DNA of 64,000 nt from Paracoccaceae bacterium (GTDB taxonomy: Bacteria; Pseudomonadota; Alphaproteobacteria; Rhodobacterales; Rhodobacteraceae), in the NCBI GenBank assembly GCA_002697345.1, contig NZVE01000052.1, positions 1 through 64,000 on the forward strand, given 5' to 3'. The translations under genes and the position numbers were made by a program. How positions within the stretch are numbered: the stretch's first letter is position 1; each line of letters starts with the position of its first letter. Positions 9,504 through 18,504 of this stretch are shown here, in pieces. The notes under the pieces are model-generated. The model saw only the letters and a program-made list of their open reading frames with translations. It had not been told where the DNA came from and ran no database searches.

Positions 9504-10146
9504 AATTTTTTTCCCTAACAGTGTTAACAAATTTATATATTAACTTCGTATCTTTAATGCCAGGACTAGATTCAACCCCAGAAGACACATCCACTTGTTT
9601 AGCTCCACTGATTTCTATCGCTTCTTGTACATTGTTAGTATCTAAACCTCCAGCCAACATCCAAGGCACCTTCCAGTCAAACCCTGAAATTAATTCCCAA
9701 TCAAAAGTTACTCCGTTACCACCCGGAGGGCTTAGCTTATCGGGTTTCTCTGCATCTATTAATAATTGATCAGCTACGGATGAGAAATCTTTAATTTTTA
9801 CTAAATCTTGTTTAGTCCTTAAACTAACTGACTTTATAATAGGAACTTTAAATTTAGAACGAATTTTTGAAACCCTCTCAGGTAGCTCCTCACCATGTAG
9901 TTGCAACAAATCAACAGGGAAACTTGAAAATAAATTTTCAAGTTCTGAATCTAGAGGATCAACTATTAAAGCAACTTTCAAAACTTCCTGAGGAACCAGA
10001 GTGGCTATTCTTGCAGCCTCAGATAATTCTAAGTTTCTTTTCGAACTCTTGTGAAAAACAAAGCCAACATAGTCGACACTAGATCTTATACATGGCGCTA
10101 CATCTTTAGGTTTTGTTAAACCACATATTTTAATCTTCACAGTCAT
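9493..10146 (-). CDS. trpF: Phosphoribosylanthranilate isomerase
   Basis: Converts N-(5-phosphoribosyl)anthranilate to the carboxyphenylamino-deoxyribulose phosphate by Amadori rearrangement. It is a TIM barrel of 217 residues. The catalytic Cys is in [12 protein letters not shown] and the catalytic Asp in [23 protein letters not shown] phosphate residues are seen as [15 protein letters not shown]. The ATG at 10146 follows lapA by about 20 bases, in the widespread alphaproteobacterial order ihfB-lapA-trpF-trpB. The 3' end overlaps trpB by 11 bases. Confidence 0.96.
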   Translation of the reverse strand: MTVKIKICGLTKPKDVAPCIRSSVDYVGFVFHKSSKRNLELSEAARIATLVPQEVLKVALIVDPLDSELENLFSSFPVDLLQLHGEELPERVSKIRSKFKVPIIKSVSLRTKQDLVKIKDFSSVADQLLIDAEKPDKLSPPGGNGVTFDWELISGFDWKVPWMLAGGLDTNNVQEAIEISGAKQVDVSSGVESSPGIKDTKLIYKFVNTVREKNYGR

Positions 10147-10168
10147 TAAAAAATTTTCCTAAAAATTA

Positions 10169-10519
10169 TTACTTACCTTTGTCCAATAAATTAATGATAT
10201 CGTCTGACTCCTTCAGGAAGTGGGTATTGGTAGAATCAGGATGATCTGTCAGAGCTTTTTTCTCCAAAGTTTTAGTTTTTCTCTTCTTACGGGTCTTAAC
10301 TCCGCGAAACCATTCACTTATAATTCCTAAGAATACACCGGCTAGGGTTGAAATTAATAACAATATGAAAAGAGGCACTTCAAATATTAAACCTTTTTGA
10401 TAAAAAAAATCTAGTTCAGAAGGGATAAACTGAAATCTTACTACTTCTTGGTTAGATAAACATAATAGTAGTAAGAGAACTCCAAAAAGACATACAAATA
10501 AGCCGCGAATATACCTCAT
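10169..10519 (-). CDS. lapA: LapA-domain (DUF1049) inner-membrane protein
   Basis: A small two-span membrane protein of 116 residues. The first membrane segment is residues ~4-22 (IRGLFVCLFGVLLLLLCLS) and the second ~47-67 (EVPLFILLLISTLAGVFLG), followed by a basic cytosolic stretch GVKTRKKRKTKTLEKK. In E. coli LapA works with LapB in control of lipopolysaccharide synthesis; transfer of that role to alphaproteobacteria is inference. The ATG at 10519 overlaps the ihfB stop as TGATG, so it is translated by coupling. Confidence 0.8.
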   Translation of the reverse strand: MRYIRGLFVCLFGVLLLLLCLSNQEVVRFQFIPSELDFFYQKGLIFEVPLFILLLISTLAGVFLGIISEWFRGVKTRKKRKTKTLEKKALTDHPDSTNTHFLKESDDIINLLDKGK

Positions 10520-10809
10520 CAACTATCGTTATTGCCATTCAATCGATCTCTTAGCAATTTTCCCGTTTTAAAGAATGGAATATGTTTACTGTCAACGCTT
10601 ACTGCATCCCCTGTCTTCGGGTTTCTGCCAGTGCGCGCCTCTCTCTTTTTTACCGAAAAGGCACCAAACCCACGTAACTCAACTCTGTTTCCAGAGGATA
10701 TACTTGAAATGATTTCGTCAAAAATAGTGGTGACTATTCTCTCCGCATCAGCAACATTCAATGCCGGATTATCTTCGGCGATCTTTTGAACTAATTCAGA
10801 GCGTATCAT
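10519..10809 (-). CDS. ihfB: Integration host factor beta subunit
   Basis: A DNA-bending HU/IHF-fold protein of 96 residues that pairs with IhfA. Typical IHF-beta features are [15 protein letters not shown] at the N-terminus, [18 protein letters not shown] on the beta arm, and the minor-groove loop GRNPKTGD. Start choice: an in-frame TTG lies two codons upstream, but the ATG at 10809 is seven bases from GGAG (10817-10820). It follows rpsA in the conserved rpsA-ihfB order, separated by a terminator and its own promoter region. Confidence 0.95.
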   Translation of the reverse strand: MIRSELVQKIAEDNPALNVADAERIVTTIFDEIISSISSGNRVELRGFGAFSVKKREARTGRNPKTGDAVSVDSKHIPFFKTGKLLRDRLNGNNDS

Positions 10810-10857
10810 TTTCAAACTCCTATAAAGTACTTTAAGGCATAAAGTGTTCTATAAATA

Positions 10858-10887
10858 ATTATACCCCTACATGCCCGATTGATAAAA
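10858..10887 (-). promoter_or_regulatory. Candidate ihfB promoter
   Basis: Reading the minus strand, a perfect TATAAT lies at 10863-10858 with a weak -35 (TTTATC, 10886-10881) 17 bases upstream. The expected transcript start is about 40 bases before the ihfB ATG. Upstream of it lie two A-tract direct repeats (10894-10929). Confidence 0.5.
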
Positions 10888-10893
10888 GGGACA

Positions 10894-10929
10894 AGATCAA
10901 AAAAAAGTGATGTAGATCAAAAAAAAAGT
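10894..10929. repeat. Pair of A-tract direct repeats upstream of the ihfB promoter
   Basis: AGATC followed by 8 A and GT (10894-10908) recurs as AGATC, 9 A and GT (10914-10929), with a 20-bp period. A-tracts two helical turns apart favour intrinsic bending. GATCAA partly resembles the IHF consensus WATCAANNNNTTR but fails at the W and TT positions. Confidence 0.5.
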
Positions 10930-11022
10930 ACTATTCACCTAAATAATTTCTTTTTTCTCTTTTTTTTCATTTTATAGATGTCTTAGTTTTTTAAACTATC
11001 AAGGAAATAACTAAACGATTCG

Positions 11023-11053
11023 AAAAAAAGGCCCAACTAAGTCAGGCCTTTTT
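11023..11053 (-). terminator. Rho-independent terminator of rpsA
   Basis: On the minus strand, 15 bases after the rpsA stop codon, AAAAAGGCC (11053-11045) pairs with GGCCTTTTTTT (11033-11023 on that strand) around a short loop, and the 3' arm runs into a T-run. This is a classic intrinsic terminator that separates rpsA from ihfB. Confidence 0.85.
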
Positions 11054-11067
11054 AGGAGTACTATTTT

Positions 11068-12750
11068 TTATTTATCGTCATTTTTCAATGCAGCCCCAAG
11101 AATATCTCCAAGCGACGCACCCGAATCGGAGGAACCATATTGTTCAACGGCCTCTTTTTCTTCCGCTATTTCTCGAGCCTTAATAGAAAGACCCAATTTA
11201 CGAGTTTTAGTATCAATATTTGTAACTCGTACATCGATTTTATCTCCAACTCCAAAACGGTCAGGACGCTGCTCTGCCCGGTCTCGGGACAAATCAGTTC
11301 GGCGAATAAACGATTTCATCCCCTCGTAATCGACTTCAATTCCACCATCTTCAACAGCTGTGACCGTTACAGTTATAATTGCACCTCGCTTAACTCCTTC
11401 AGTAGCACCCTTAAACGGATCACTACCCAAACCTTTTATAGATAAGGACACTCTTTCTTTTTCAATATCGATTTCAGTAACGACCGCCTTAACGTTATCT
11501 CCTTTTCGGAACTCTCCAAGTGACTGCTCTCCGCCACCTTCCCAAGAAATATCAGATAAGTGGACCATTCCATCTATATCATTTTCTAAACCAACAAATA
11601 ATCCAAATTCTGTTATATTTTTAACTTCTCCCTCAATCTCTGACCCTTGAGGGAAAGTTTCTGCAAAAACCTCCCATGGATTACGAATAGTCTGCTTTAA
11701 ACCCAAACTAACTCGACGCTTTATACTATCTATTTCTAGTACCATGACTTCAACTTCTTGCGAAGTCGAAACAATTTTTCCAGGGTGAACATTTTTTTTA
11801 GTCCAACTCATCTCAGACACATGAACCAAACCCTCTACTCCAGCCTCTAGTTCTACAAAAGCACCATAGTCAGTTATATTAGTTACTTTACCAGTATGTA
11901 CTGACTCAACAGTATATTTTTCTTGCACTATATTCCAAGGGTCATCTTCTAATTGCTTCATTCCTAAACTAATGCGGTGGGTTTCTTTATTAATTTTTAT
12001 GACTTGAACCTTTACTGTCTCACCGATGGTCATAACTTCTCGCGGGTCATTAACCCGTCTCCATGCCATATCAGTAACGTGAAGTAATCCATCAACACCG
12101 CCCAAATCAATGAAGGCTCCGTATTCAGTGATATTTTTTACAATTCCATCTACTGTGTCGCCCTCTTTTAGATTGCCAACAACCTCAGCTCTTTGTTCCG
12201 CTCTAGATTCTTCAAGAATAGCCCTTCGGGATACAACAATATTACCCCTCTTTCTATCCATTTTAAGTATAATGAAAGGTTGTTTCATGCCCATCAATGG
12301 TGCAGCGTCTCGCACAGGCCTGACGTCAACTTGAGATCCCGGAAGAAAAGCCACAGCTCCCCCTAAATCAACAGTAAAGCCACCTTTTACACGACCAAAT
12401 ATTACACCATCAACTCTAAGAGTATCTGAGTGCGCTGTTTCTAATCGATCCCAGGCCTCTTCCCGACGAGCCTTTTCACGACTAACGGATGCTTCTCCTC
12501 TAGAGTTTTCTACTCTATCAAGAAAAACTTCAACTTCTTGACCAATTACAAGCTCTGGGGTTTCTCCAAGACTTTCAAATTCCTTAAGATCAATTCGACC
12601 TTCCATCTTGTAGCCAATGTCTATTATTGCTTGGCCTGCTTCAACAGCTATAACCTTACCTTTTACTACTGATCCTTCTTTTGGTGTGTCTGTTTCGAAG
12701 CTATCTTTAAGGAGTGCTTCGAATTCCTCCATCGTTGCTGATTGCGTCAT
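11068..12750 (-). CDS. rpsA: 30S ribosomal protein bS1
   Basis: The mRNA-docking protein of the small subunit, 560 residues. Six S1 (OB-fold) repeats can be followed, starting near residues 20, 103, 190, 275, 362 and 449. Each has a GxV...I..YGAFV-type core, for example KNITEYGAFIDLGGVDGLLH and KNITEFGLFVGLENDIDGMV. The first two are the divergent ribosome-binding repeats. The C-terminus is short and acidic-polar. The ATG at 12750 has AAGGAAG upstream. It follows cmk by ~110 bases, the very common cmk-rpsA order, and ends in an intrinsic terminator. Confidence 0.97.
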   Translation of the reverse strand: MTQSATMEEFEALLKDSFETDTPKEGSVVKGKVIAVEAGQAIIDIGYKMEGRIDLKEFESLGETPELVIGQEVEVFLDRVENSRGEASVSREKARREEAWDRLETAHSDTLRVDGVIFGRVKGGFTVDLGGAVAFLPGSQVDVRPVRDAAPLMGMKQPFIILKMDRKRGNIVVSRRAILEESRAEQRAEVVGNLKEGDTVDGIVKNITEYGAFIDLGGVDGLLHVTDMAWRRVNDPREVMTIGETVKVQVIKINKETHRISLGMKQLEDDPWNIVQEKYTVESVHTGKVTNITDYGAFVELEAGVEGLVHVSEMSWTKKNVHPGKIVSTSQEVEVMVLEIDSIKRRVSLGLKQTIRNPWEVFAETFPQGSEIEGEVKNITEFGLFVGLENDIDGMVHLSDISWEGGGEQSLGEFRKGDNVKAVVTEIDIEKERVSLSIKGLGSDPFKGATEGVKRGAIITVTVTAVEDGGIEVDYEGMKSFIRRTDLSRDRAEQRPDRFGVGDKIDVRVTNIDTKTRKLGLSIKAREIAEEKEAVEQYGSSDSGASLGDILGAALKNDDK

Positions 12751-12861
12751 TGAGATTTATCTTCCTTTTTAACTAACATTTTACTGGCCGAGCGGTTGTA
12801 TCCACCGGTCTTTAGGTTTCAATTTGGTCTTACTCAAAAATAGTAAGTTTAAGTAATCTTT

Positions 12862-13479
12862 TTAAGTACTTAATCTTATAGCTTTTGAGATTGTATTAAC
12901 TGCTAATGCGACAGACGCGTCTATAGACAATTCTGTAGTATCAAGCAAGACCGCATCTTCTGCTTTTAGTAAAGGAGAAACTTTTCTCTCTCTATCAGCC
13001 AAATCTCTAGCTCTTAACTCTGATATCAGGGATTCGATGGTAAGATCTTTATCTTTTATGGAGAGTTCCTGAAACCGCCTTGCAGCTCTTATTTCTTCCG
13101 ACGCTGTTATATAAAACTTTACCTCGGCATTTGGGCAAATTACTGTTCCTATATCTCTACCATCCAGAACGGCACCACCACATCTCCTAGAGAATTCTCG
13201 CTGATATTCGACTAATGCATCTCTAACTTGCCTATCTGATGCAACCTGAGAAGCAGCCTTAGAAACAGCTTCTGTTCTTAAACAACCCACTTCTATTTCA
13301 TGATAGTTAAGTTTTTCTATTGCTTCTAAGGGGTCAAAACCACTTAAGACTTTCAAACCAATAAATCTATATATCAAACCAGTATCTAAGTAGGAAAATC
13401 CAAAATACTCAGAGAGTTTTCGAGATATTGTACCTTTCCCTGAAGCCGCCGGTCCATCTATTGCAACAGTAAATTTCAT
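12862..13479 (-). CDS. cmk: Cytidylate kinase
   Basis: Phosphorylates CMP/dCMP to the diphosphate using ATP. At 205 residues it has the P-loop AIDGPAASGKGTISRKL at the N-terminus, FSYLDTGLIYR for the nucleotide-binding region, the CMP-specific DGRDIGTVICPNAEVKFYI motif, and a lid segment AARRFQEL...RDLADRERKVSPL. The length is slightly below the E. coli enzyme, as in other alphaproteobacteria. It lies between aroA and rpsA on the same strand, the widespread aroA-cmk-rpsA order. Confidence 0.96.
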   Translation of the reverse strand: MKFTVAIDGPAASGKGTISRKLSEYFGFSYLDTGLIYRFIGLKVLSGFDPLEAIEKLNYHEIEVGCLRTEAVSKAASQVASDRQVRDALVEYQREFSRRCGGAVLDGRDIGTVICPNAEVKFYITASEEIRAARRFQELSIKDKDLTIESLISELRARDLADRERKVSPLLKAEDAVLLDTTELSIDASVALAVNTISKAIRLST

Positions 13480-13560
13480 CTTACTTATAATACCTTAGTC
13501 GTTTAAATTTATATCAACTTCTTGCTTCTAGAACTAGAAATACTTTTGATCATCAATACA

Positions 13561-14904
13561 CTATAGTTCTTCTAATTGACCTCCCAGATTTGTTATCAAA
13601 TCCTTAAAATTTGGAAATGATGTCGTCACTGGAGAGTAATCGTCTATTGTTATTGGATTTTTTGTTGCTAGTCCTAAGCAAAGAAAAGACATAGCAACTC
13701 TGTGGTCTAAAAAAGTCTTACAATCGGCACCCCCAGGGACCCCCAGTGGACCTTTCCCATATACACTTAAAGTATCATTCTCTTGTTCGACATTCACTCC
13801 TGAATCCGTTAGGCCTCGTGCCATTGCGTCAATTCTATCACTTTCTTTTACTCTTAACTCTTTTACCCCAAGCATAGTAGTTTTACCTTCAGCGAAAGAA
13901 GCTACTACTGATAATATCGGATACTCGTCTATCATTGATGCAGCCCTGTCTGGTGGGACTTCAACTCCACGCAAGGCAGAAAACCTAACCCTAAGGTCTG
14001 CTACTGGCTCTCCCCCCTCACTTTTTCTATTAATGTATTTAATATCAGCACCCATTTCCTCCAATGTTTTAAATAGCCCAGCTCTGGTAGGGTTCAACGC
14101 TATATTAGGCACTAAAATATCTGACCCCTCAGTAATAAGAGCGGCACAAATTGGAAAAGCTGCGGAACTAGGGTCCCTTGGTACACTTATTAACTGACTC
14201 TTAAGCTCGGGGTAACCATCAAGAACTATCCGTCGACCATCTTTACTGTCCTGAATGTCTATCGTTGCACCAAAACCCTTTAACATTCTCTCAGTATGAT
14301 CTCTGGTTAACTCTTTCTCCACCACAACAGTCTGACCTGGTGCATTCAATCCTGCCAACAAAATTGCGGATTTAACTTGAGCTGATGCGATGGGCATAGA
14401 AAAGCATATTGGGGTTGGATCCTTTGCACCTACAGAGGTTAGCGGTAGTCTCGCCCCACTTCTTCCATAAAATTGTGTTCCAAACTGTTTTAATGGATTT
14501 ATTACTCGACCCATAGGCCTTTTTGTCAATGAAGAGTCACCTGAAAAAGTCGCCGTTATAGGGGAAGTCGCCATGGCACCTAGTATTAATCTCACTCCAG
14601 TGCCTGAGTTTCCACAATCTATAATTTTTTTTGGCTCAGCAAAACCTCCTACCCCGACACCATCCACATACCAATTTCCATTATCATGTTTTACAACATG
14701 TGCCCCAAAGCTCCTCATCGCCTCAGCTGTATCTAAGACATCCTCTCCCTCCAAAAGACCTTCAATCTCCGTGCACCCTATCGATAGTGCACCTAGAATT
14801 AAAGAACGATGCGATATGGATTTATCACCCGGGATTATAGCCGTTCCAGACAAAGGATTACCACTAACTGACCTCATTGATATAAAATTATTTTGATTAG
14901 ACAA
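13561..14904 (-). CDS. aroA: 3-phosphoshikimate 1-carboxyvinyltransferase (EPSP synthase)
   Basis: Adds enolpyruvate from PEP to shikimate 3-phosphate in the chorismate pathway. It has 447 residues. [16 protein letters not shown] and [11 protein letters not shown] ([11 protein letters not shown]) near the N-terminus, the active-site [10 protein letters not shown], and [16 protein letters not shown] are present. The first glycine-rich segment ([17 protein letters not shown]) is of the alphaproteobacterial class II style with an alanine where class I has glycine. The start is TTG at 14904, seven bases from AGAGGG; an internal ATG at 14877 has no ribosome site. Confidence 0.96.
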   Translation of the reverse strand: MSNQNNFISMRSVSGNPLSGTAIIPGDKSISHRSLILGALSIGCTEIEGLLEGEDVLDTAEAMRSFGAHVVKHDNGNWYVDGVGVGGFAEPKKIIDCGNSGTGVRLILGAMATSPITATFSGDSSLTKRPMGRVINPLKQFGTQFYGRSGARLPLTSVGAKDPTPICFSMPIASAQVKSAILLAGLNAPGQTVVVEKELTRDHTERMLKGFGATIDIQDSKDGRRIVLDGYPELKSQLISVPRDPSSAAFPICAALITEGSDILVPNIALNPTRAGLFKTLEEMGADIKYINRKSEGGEPVADLRVRFSALRGVEVPPDRAASMIDEYPILSVVASFAEGKTTMLGVKELRVKESDRIDAMARGLTDSGVNVEQENDTLSVYGKGPLGVPGGADCKTFLDHRVAMSFLCLGLATKNPITIDDYSPVTTSFPNFKDLITNLGGQLEEL

Positions 14905-14967
14905 AATATAACCCTCTAAATATTAAGTTTCAAAACCTTTAGTAATTCAAAATTTATACCGTTGAAC

Positions 14968-15681
14968 TCAGTTTTTTTCAAATGTTGCGTAATATGATTT
15001 CCTATTTTGTAACTTAGCCTTTTTCTCATATCTTGTAGGAAGCCAATCTGACCACGGTAAATCAAATTTGTCACCATTTTGTTTAATCACCTTAAAGTCA
15101 AGTTTCAAAACCTCCCGTTTAGTGTGTTTAAAATAGTCCTCAATATCTGTTGCTATCCGAAGCTCTGCACATTTATTCATTACTCTTAACAATGGAACCA
15201 AGTATTCGGGATTAACAAACCGACGGCGCTTATGTCTTCTTTTAGGCCAAGGGTCAGGATACAACAAGAAAACTTTAGCTAACGAATTGGATGGAAGTAC
15301 ATCAAATAGGTCTCGCACATCACCAGCATATACGAAAATATTCTTTATTTTTTGCCTCTTAACTTTTCCTAAAAATGACACAACGCCGTTTATGTAAGGC
15401 TCACAACCGATGAATGACACTTCTGGATGACATTTTGCCTGGAAAATTAAGTGCTCACCAGAACCAAAGCCGACCTCAAGCCAAACGGGTTTGCTGCCAA
15501 AATATGACTTAATGTCTAATTGGTTTCTTTTTGGGTTATCTTCTACACTAACGGACGTTAAAGAAATATTTTTTAATTCTGTTTTTAATAACTCTTTTTG
15601 TGCTTTAGTAATTCCGTGCCCTTTGAACCTACCATAAAAGTTTCGGCGAACTTTATCATTGATAGGAGTAACGGAGCTCAA
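14968..15681 (-). CDS. trmB: tRNA (guanine-N7-)-methyltransferase
   Basis: Methylates N7 of G46 in the variable loop of tRNAs. At 237 residues the SAM site is VWLEVGFGSGEHLIFQA, then FIGCEPYINGVVSFL, and the catalytic/tRNA-binding stretch VFLLYPDPWPKRRHKRRR. The C-terminal LPTRYEKKAKLQNR is the family ending. The start codon is TTG at 15681, since no ATG is near and AAAGG precedes it. It directly follows metK by ~20 bases, which would make SAM synthesis and a SAM-using enzyme part of the same riboswitch-controlled transcript. Confidence 0.94.
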   Translation of the reverse strand: MSSVTPINDKVRRNFYGRFKGHGITKAQKELLKTELKNISLTSVSVEDNPKRNQLDIKSYFGSKPVWLEVGFGSGEHLIFQAKCHPEVSFIGCEPYINGVVSFLGKVKRQKIKNIFVYAGDVRDLFDVLPSNSLAKVFLLYPDPWPKRRHKRRRFVNPEYLVPLLRVMNKCAELRIATDIEDYFKHTKREVLKLDFKVIKQNGDKFDLPWSDWLPTRYEKKAKLQNRKSYYATFEKN

Positions 15682-15701
15682 AATAAATTACCTTTTATTG
15701 T

Positions 15702-16883
15702 CTATAACTCTTGTTTAAAAGATTCTATTAAATCTGTTTTTTCCCAGCTAAACCCACCATCAATATCTGGCTGACGACCAAAATGGCCGTAGGCTGCAGT
15801 TCGTTGATAAATAGGTCTATTTAAGCCTAAATGTTTCCGGATACCTCTTGGCGTTAAGTCCATCACTTTGGTAACAGCTTTTGAAATTTCAATATCATCA
15901 ATGATTCCTGTCCCATAAGTATCGCAAAAAATAGATAAAGGCTCTGCCACACCAATAGCATAACTAAGTTGCAAGCAACATCGACTTGCAATCCCTGCCG
16001 CAACTATATTCTTAGCCAAATAACGTGCTGCATATGCTGCAGATCTATCAACCTTAGTAGGATCTTTTCCAGAAAATGCTCCTCCACCATGTGGAGCTGC
16101 TCCTCCATATGTATCAACAATAATTTTTCTACCTGTTAATCCAGCGTCTCCATCAGGCCCTCCGATAACAAATTTACCAGTTGGGTTAACCCACCAAAGT
16201 GTTTCAGAAGTTATCCAGTCGGCTGGAATAATTTCTCTTATATAAGGCTCGACCACATCCTGAACATCAGATGATGTCATAAGTGGGTCTAAATGCTGAG
16301 TTGAAAGTACGATTGACGAAACCCCCTCAGGCTTACCATCACGATAACGTACGGTCAGCTGAGATTTAGCATCTGGCCCCAATATTGGTTCAGTCCCATC
16401 TTTTCGGACCTCTGCCAAGCGACGTAAAATTGCATGCGAATAATGTATCGGTGCAGGCATTAACTCTGGCGTCTCATCAATAGCATAGCCAAACATTAAA
16501 CCTTGATCTCCAGCTCCCTCATCTTTTTCATTAGAAGCATTTACTCCTTGAGCTATATGAGCTGATTGTTCATGAAGTAAGTTGGTAATTTCCACGTTTT
16601 TCCAATGGAACTTTTCTTGTTCGTACCCAATATCTTTAATACAACCTCTAACAATATTTTCTATCTGCCCCATATGATCCTTGAGCATTTCCTTATCTCT
16701 TAAACCAACCTCTCCCCCTACAATAACTCTATTTGTAGTTGCGAAAGTTTCTGCGCCAACTCTGGCTTCAGGCTCAGCTTCAATAAAAGCATCCAAGACA
16801 GCATCTGATATTCTATCACATAATTTGTCCGGATGTCCCTCAGAAACAGATTCCGAGGTAAAGAGATGTTTTTGTTCTTGCAT
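15702..16883 (-). CDS. metK: S-adenosylmethionine synthetase
   Basis: Makes SAM from methionine and ATP. It has 393 residues from the ATG at 16883 ([20 protein letters not shown]), which sits five bases after GGAGC; an in-frame TTG at 16895 would lie inside the Shine-Dalgarno. Domain 1 has [17 protein letters not shown]; the ATP loop is [12 protein letters not shown]; metal and phosphate residues lie in [25 protein letters not shown]. Upstream is a SAM/SAH-type riboswitch whose pseudoknot uses the metK ribosome site, so high SAM should shut translation. trmB follows. Confidence 0.97.
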   Translation of the reverse strand: MQEQKHLFTSESVSEGHPDKLCDRISDAVLDAFIEAEPEARVGAETFATTNRVIVGGEVGLRDKEMLKDHMGQIENIVRGCIKDIGYEQEKFHWKNVEITNLLHEQSAHIAQGVNASNEKDEGAGDQGLMFGYAIDETPELMPAPIHYSHAILRRLAEVRKDGTEPILGPDAKSQLTVRYRDGKPEGVSSIVLSTQHLDPLMTSSDVQDVVEPYIREIIPADWITSETLWWVNPTGKFVIGGPDGDAGLTGRKIIVDTYGGAAPHGGGAFSGKDPTKVDRSAAYAARYLAKNIVAAGIASRCCLQLSYAIGVAEPLSIFCDTYGTGIIDDIEISKAVTKVMDLTPRGIRKHLGLNRPIYQRTAAYGHFGRQPDIDGGFSWEKTDLIESFKQEL

Positions 16884-16886
16884 AAG

Positions 16887-16936
16887 GTGCTCCAATATTA
16901 AAAAAAGATCACGTCAGGTAGCCGTTGAGATCTTAC
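16887..16936 (-). promoter_or_regulatory. SAM/SAH-type riboswitch controlling metK translation
   Basis: On the minus strand the element reads AAGATC (16934-16929), the conserved core CAACGGCTACCTGACG (16927-16912) and GATCTT (16910-16905), then a U-rich linker, ATTGGAGCA, and the metK ATG. Stem P1 is AAGATC/GATCTT plus one C-G pair beyond a U-U mismatch (16928/16911). The loop GCT-A-CC (16922-16917) can pair with the Shine-Dalgarno GGAGC (16893-16889) with the A bulged, the pseudoknot described for SAM/SAH riboswitches of Rhodobacterales metK. Binding of SAM would therefore hide the ribosome site. Assignment rests on recalled consensus, not a covariance search. Confidence 0.85.
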
Positions 16937-16978
16937 TAAGTCCAAACTCGTAGATAAATTGAACTCTTAGGTCAATAA

Positions 16979-18469
16979 TTAATACGTTCTCTTTCTTAAA
17001 AAACTTAATATAAGAATAGACAAAGAGAGAAAAATTATCATAGGCCAGTCCAAAAATTTAGCATAAATTGTTTCAGTCCTAGGGCTTGGGATATTTACAT
17101 CAATATATGTTGCCTCGTTCATACTTGTTTTTGCAACAACTTCTCCTCTAGAATTTAAAACAGCCGAAATTCCTGTATTAGCAACGCGTATTAAAGGTAA
17201 ACCCTGTTCAATTGCTCTCAGCTTCGCTTGAGCTAAGTGTTGAAAAGGTCCCGAAAAGCTTCCAAACCAAGCATCATTTGTAATCTGGAGAATTAATCTA
17301 GCACGATTTTTTGAACTCACATTCCTAGGAAAAATTAATTCATAACAGATCAAAGGAATAACACTGCCAATTCCTGGAATCTCTAGGAATCGTTCACCCG
17401 TTCCCTCTACATAACCAGCCCCGTCTGCAGAAGCTAAACCCCTTAAACCCCAGGCACTGAACACCTCTCCAAAAGGAATGTATTCTCCAAAAGGCACAAG
17501 GTGTTTTTTATGATATGTTGCCAGCAAGCGGCCTTTGGAGCCGACCAAAGCCAAAGCATTGCGAATACCTCCTTCGACTCGATCATTCGCACCTATTATA
17601 ACGGGAACATCTGAGGCCGCTTTAGATATATTCTGCAGGCTCTCTTTGGACTCTCTTAAAAGGAATGGAACTGAAGTTTCTGGCCAGACAATTAAATCCA
17701 ACGGTTTGGCAGAAGGTTCCTTAGTAAAATTTAACTGCCTTTGCCAAAACACTGGAACCATTTCTGTATCCCACTTTAAATTTTGAGGTGCATTAGGTTG
17801 AATCAACCGAACGATTTTCCCTGTAGGAGGATAATCTGGTGTTTGAAGGATTAAATATCCGTAACTCCATGAACCCACTAATAAAAAACTGGGTAAAATA
17901 ACTCTAATAAACTTGTATGATTTTAAAACTAGTGGAAGGCCTGAAATTAGAAGTGTTATCATTGTTAATCCATGCGGGCCAACAACAGCACTCAATTGCG
18001 ATATGGGGTGATCACTCCAGACATACCCGATAAGTGACCAAGGAAACCCTGAGAATAGTTTAGTTCTCAGCAATTCAGCAGTTGTTAATAAAACTATTAG
18101 GGGTAAGACAATATCACCTCGATACCTTAACAATACTGATAGTCCATAAGCTAGCGCCCAAAATAACGACAACCCAGATGACATCAAAAGTAGGGCAAAA
18201 GGTGCTAACCACCCCTGATTTGAACCCTCCAACAGAAATGGTTCGGTAATCCAAAACAATGAAATAGTAAAATAACCAAGTCCTGTAAAAAAACCGACTA
18301 GACCAGCCAACCTGAAGTTCCCACATTTTTGAGCAAGGATAAAAGAAAGAAGCAGTGCGCACAAAGCAATTGGCCAGATTGACCATGGAGCCTGACCCAA
18401 AGCAGCCAAAGAACCTAAACCGAATGCAAAACTTCCACTGATATATCTTTTATATTTCAATTTTTTCAA
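16979..18469 (-). CDS. lnt: Apolipoprotein N-acyltransferase
   Basis: An inner-membrane enzyme that adds the third acyl chain to lipoproteins. Of its 496 residues, the first ~210 hold about six hydrophobic spans. The periplasmic nitrilase-like domain follows with the catalytic Glu in DLIVWPETSVPF, the Lys in YHKKHLVPFGEYIPFGE and the Cys in VIPLICYELIFP. A final membrane span (MIIFLSLSILILSFL) precedes the basic tail. No ATG occurs near the N-terminus, so TTG at 18469 is the best available start and is uncertain. It lies between corC and metK, as in many alphaproteobacteria. Confidence 0.93.
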   Translation of the reverse strand: MKKLKYKRYISGSFAFGLGSLAALGQAPWSIWPIALCALLLSFILAQKCGNFRLAGLVGFFTGLGYFTISLFWITEPFLLEGSNQGWLAPFALLLMSSGLSLFWALAYGLSVLLRYRGDIVLPLIVLLTTAELLRTKLFSGFPWSLIGYVWSDHPISQLSAVVGPHGLTMITLLISGLPLVLKSYKFIRVILPSFLLVGSWSYGYLILQTPDYPPTGKIVRLIQPNAPQNLKWDTEMVPVFWQRQLNFTKEPSAKPLDLIVWPETSVPFLLRESKESLQNISKAASDVPVIIGANDRVEGGIRNALALVGSKGRLLATYHKKHLVPFGEYIPFGEVFSAWGLRGLASADGAGYVEGTGERFLEIPGIGSVIPLICYELIFPRNVSSKNRARLILQITNDAWFGSFSGPFQHLAQAKLRAIEQGLPLIRVANTGISAVLNSRGEVVAKTSMNEATYIDVNIPSPRTETIYAKFLDWPMIIFLSLSILILSFLRKRTY

Positions 18470-18504
18470 AACTTTTTTGTCAAAAGTAATTTTAGTTAAT
18501 CTAC

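Noticed and set aside
11140..12334. Open frames antisense to rpsA on the plus strand
   Set aside because: The minus-strand frame encodes six clear S1 domains; the antisense frames show no family similarity and lack ribosome sites.
12751..12861. GC-rich patch upstream of rpsA as an S1 autoregulatory leader
   Set aside because: Only short pairings (GGT/ACC) can be drawn; no stable stem.
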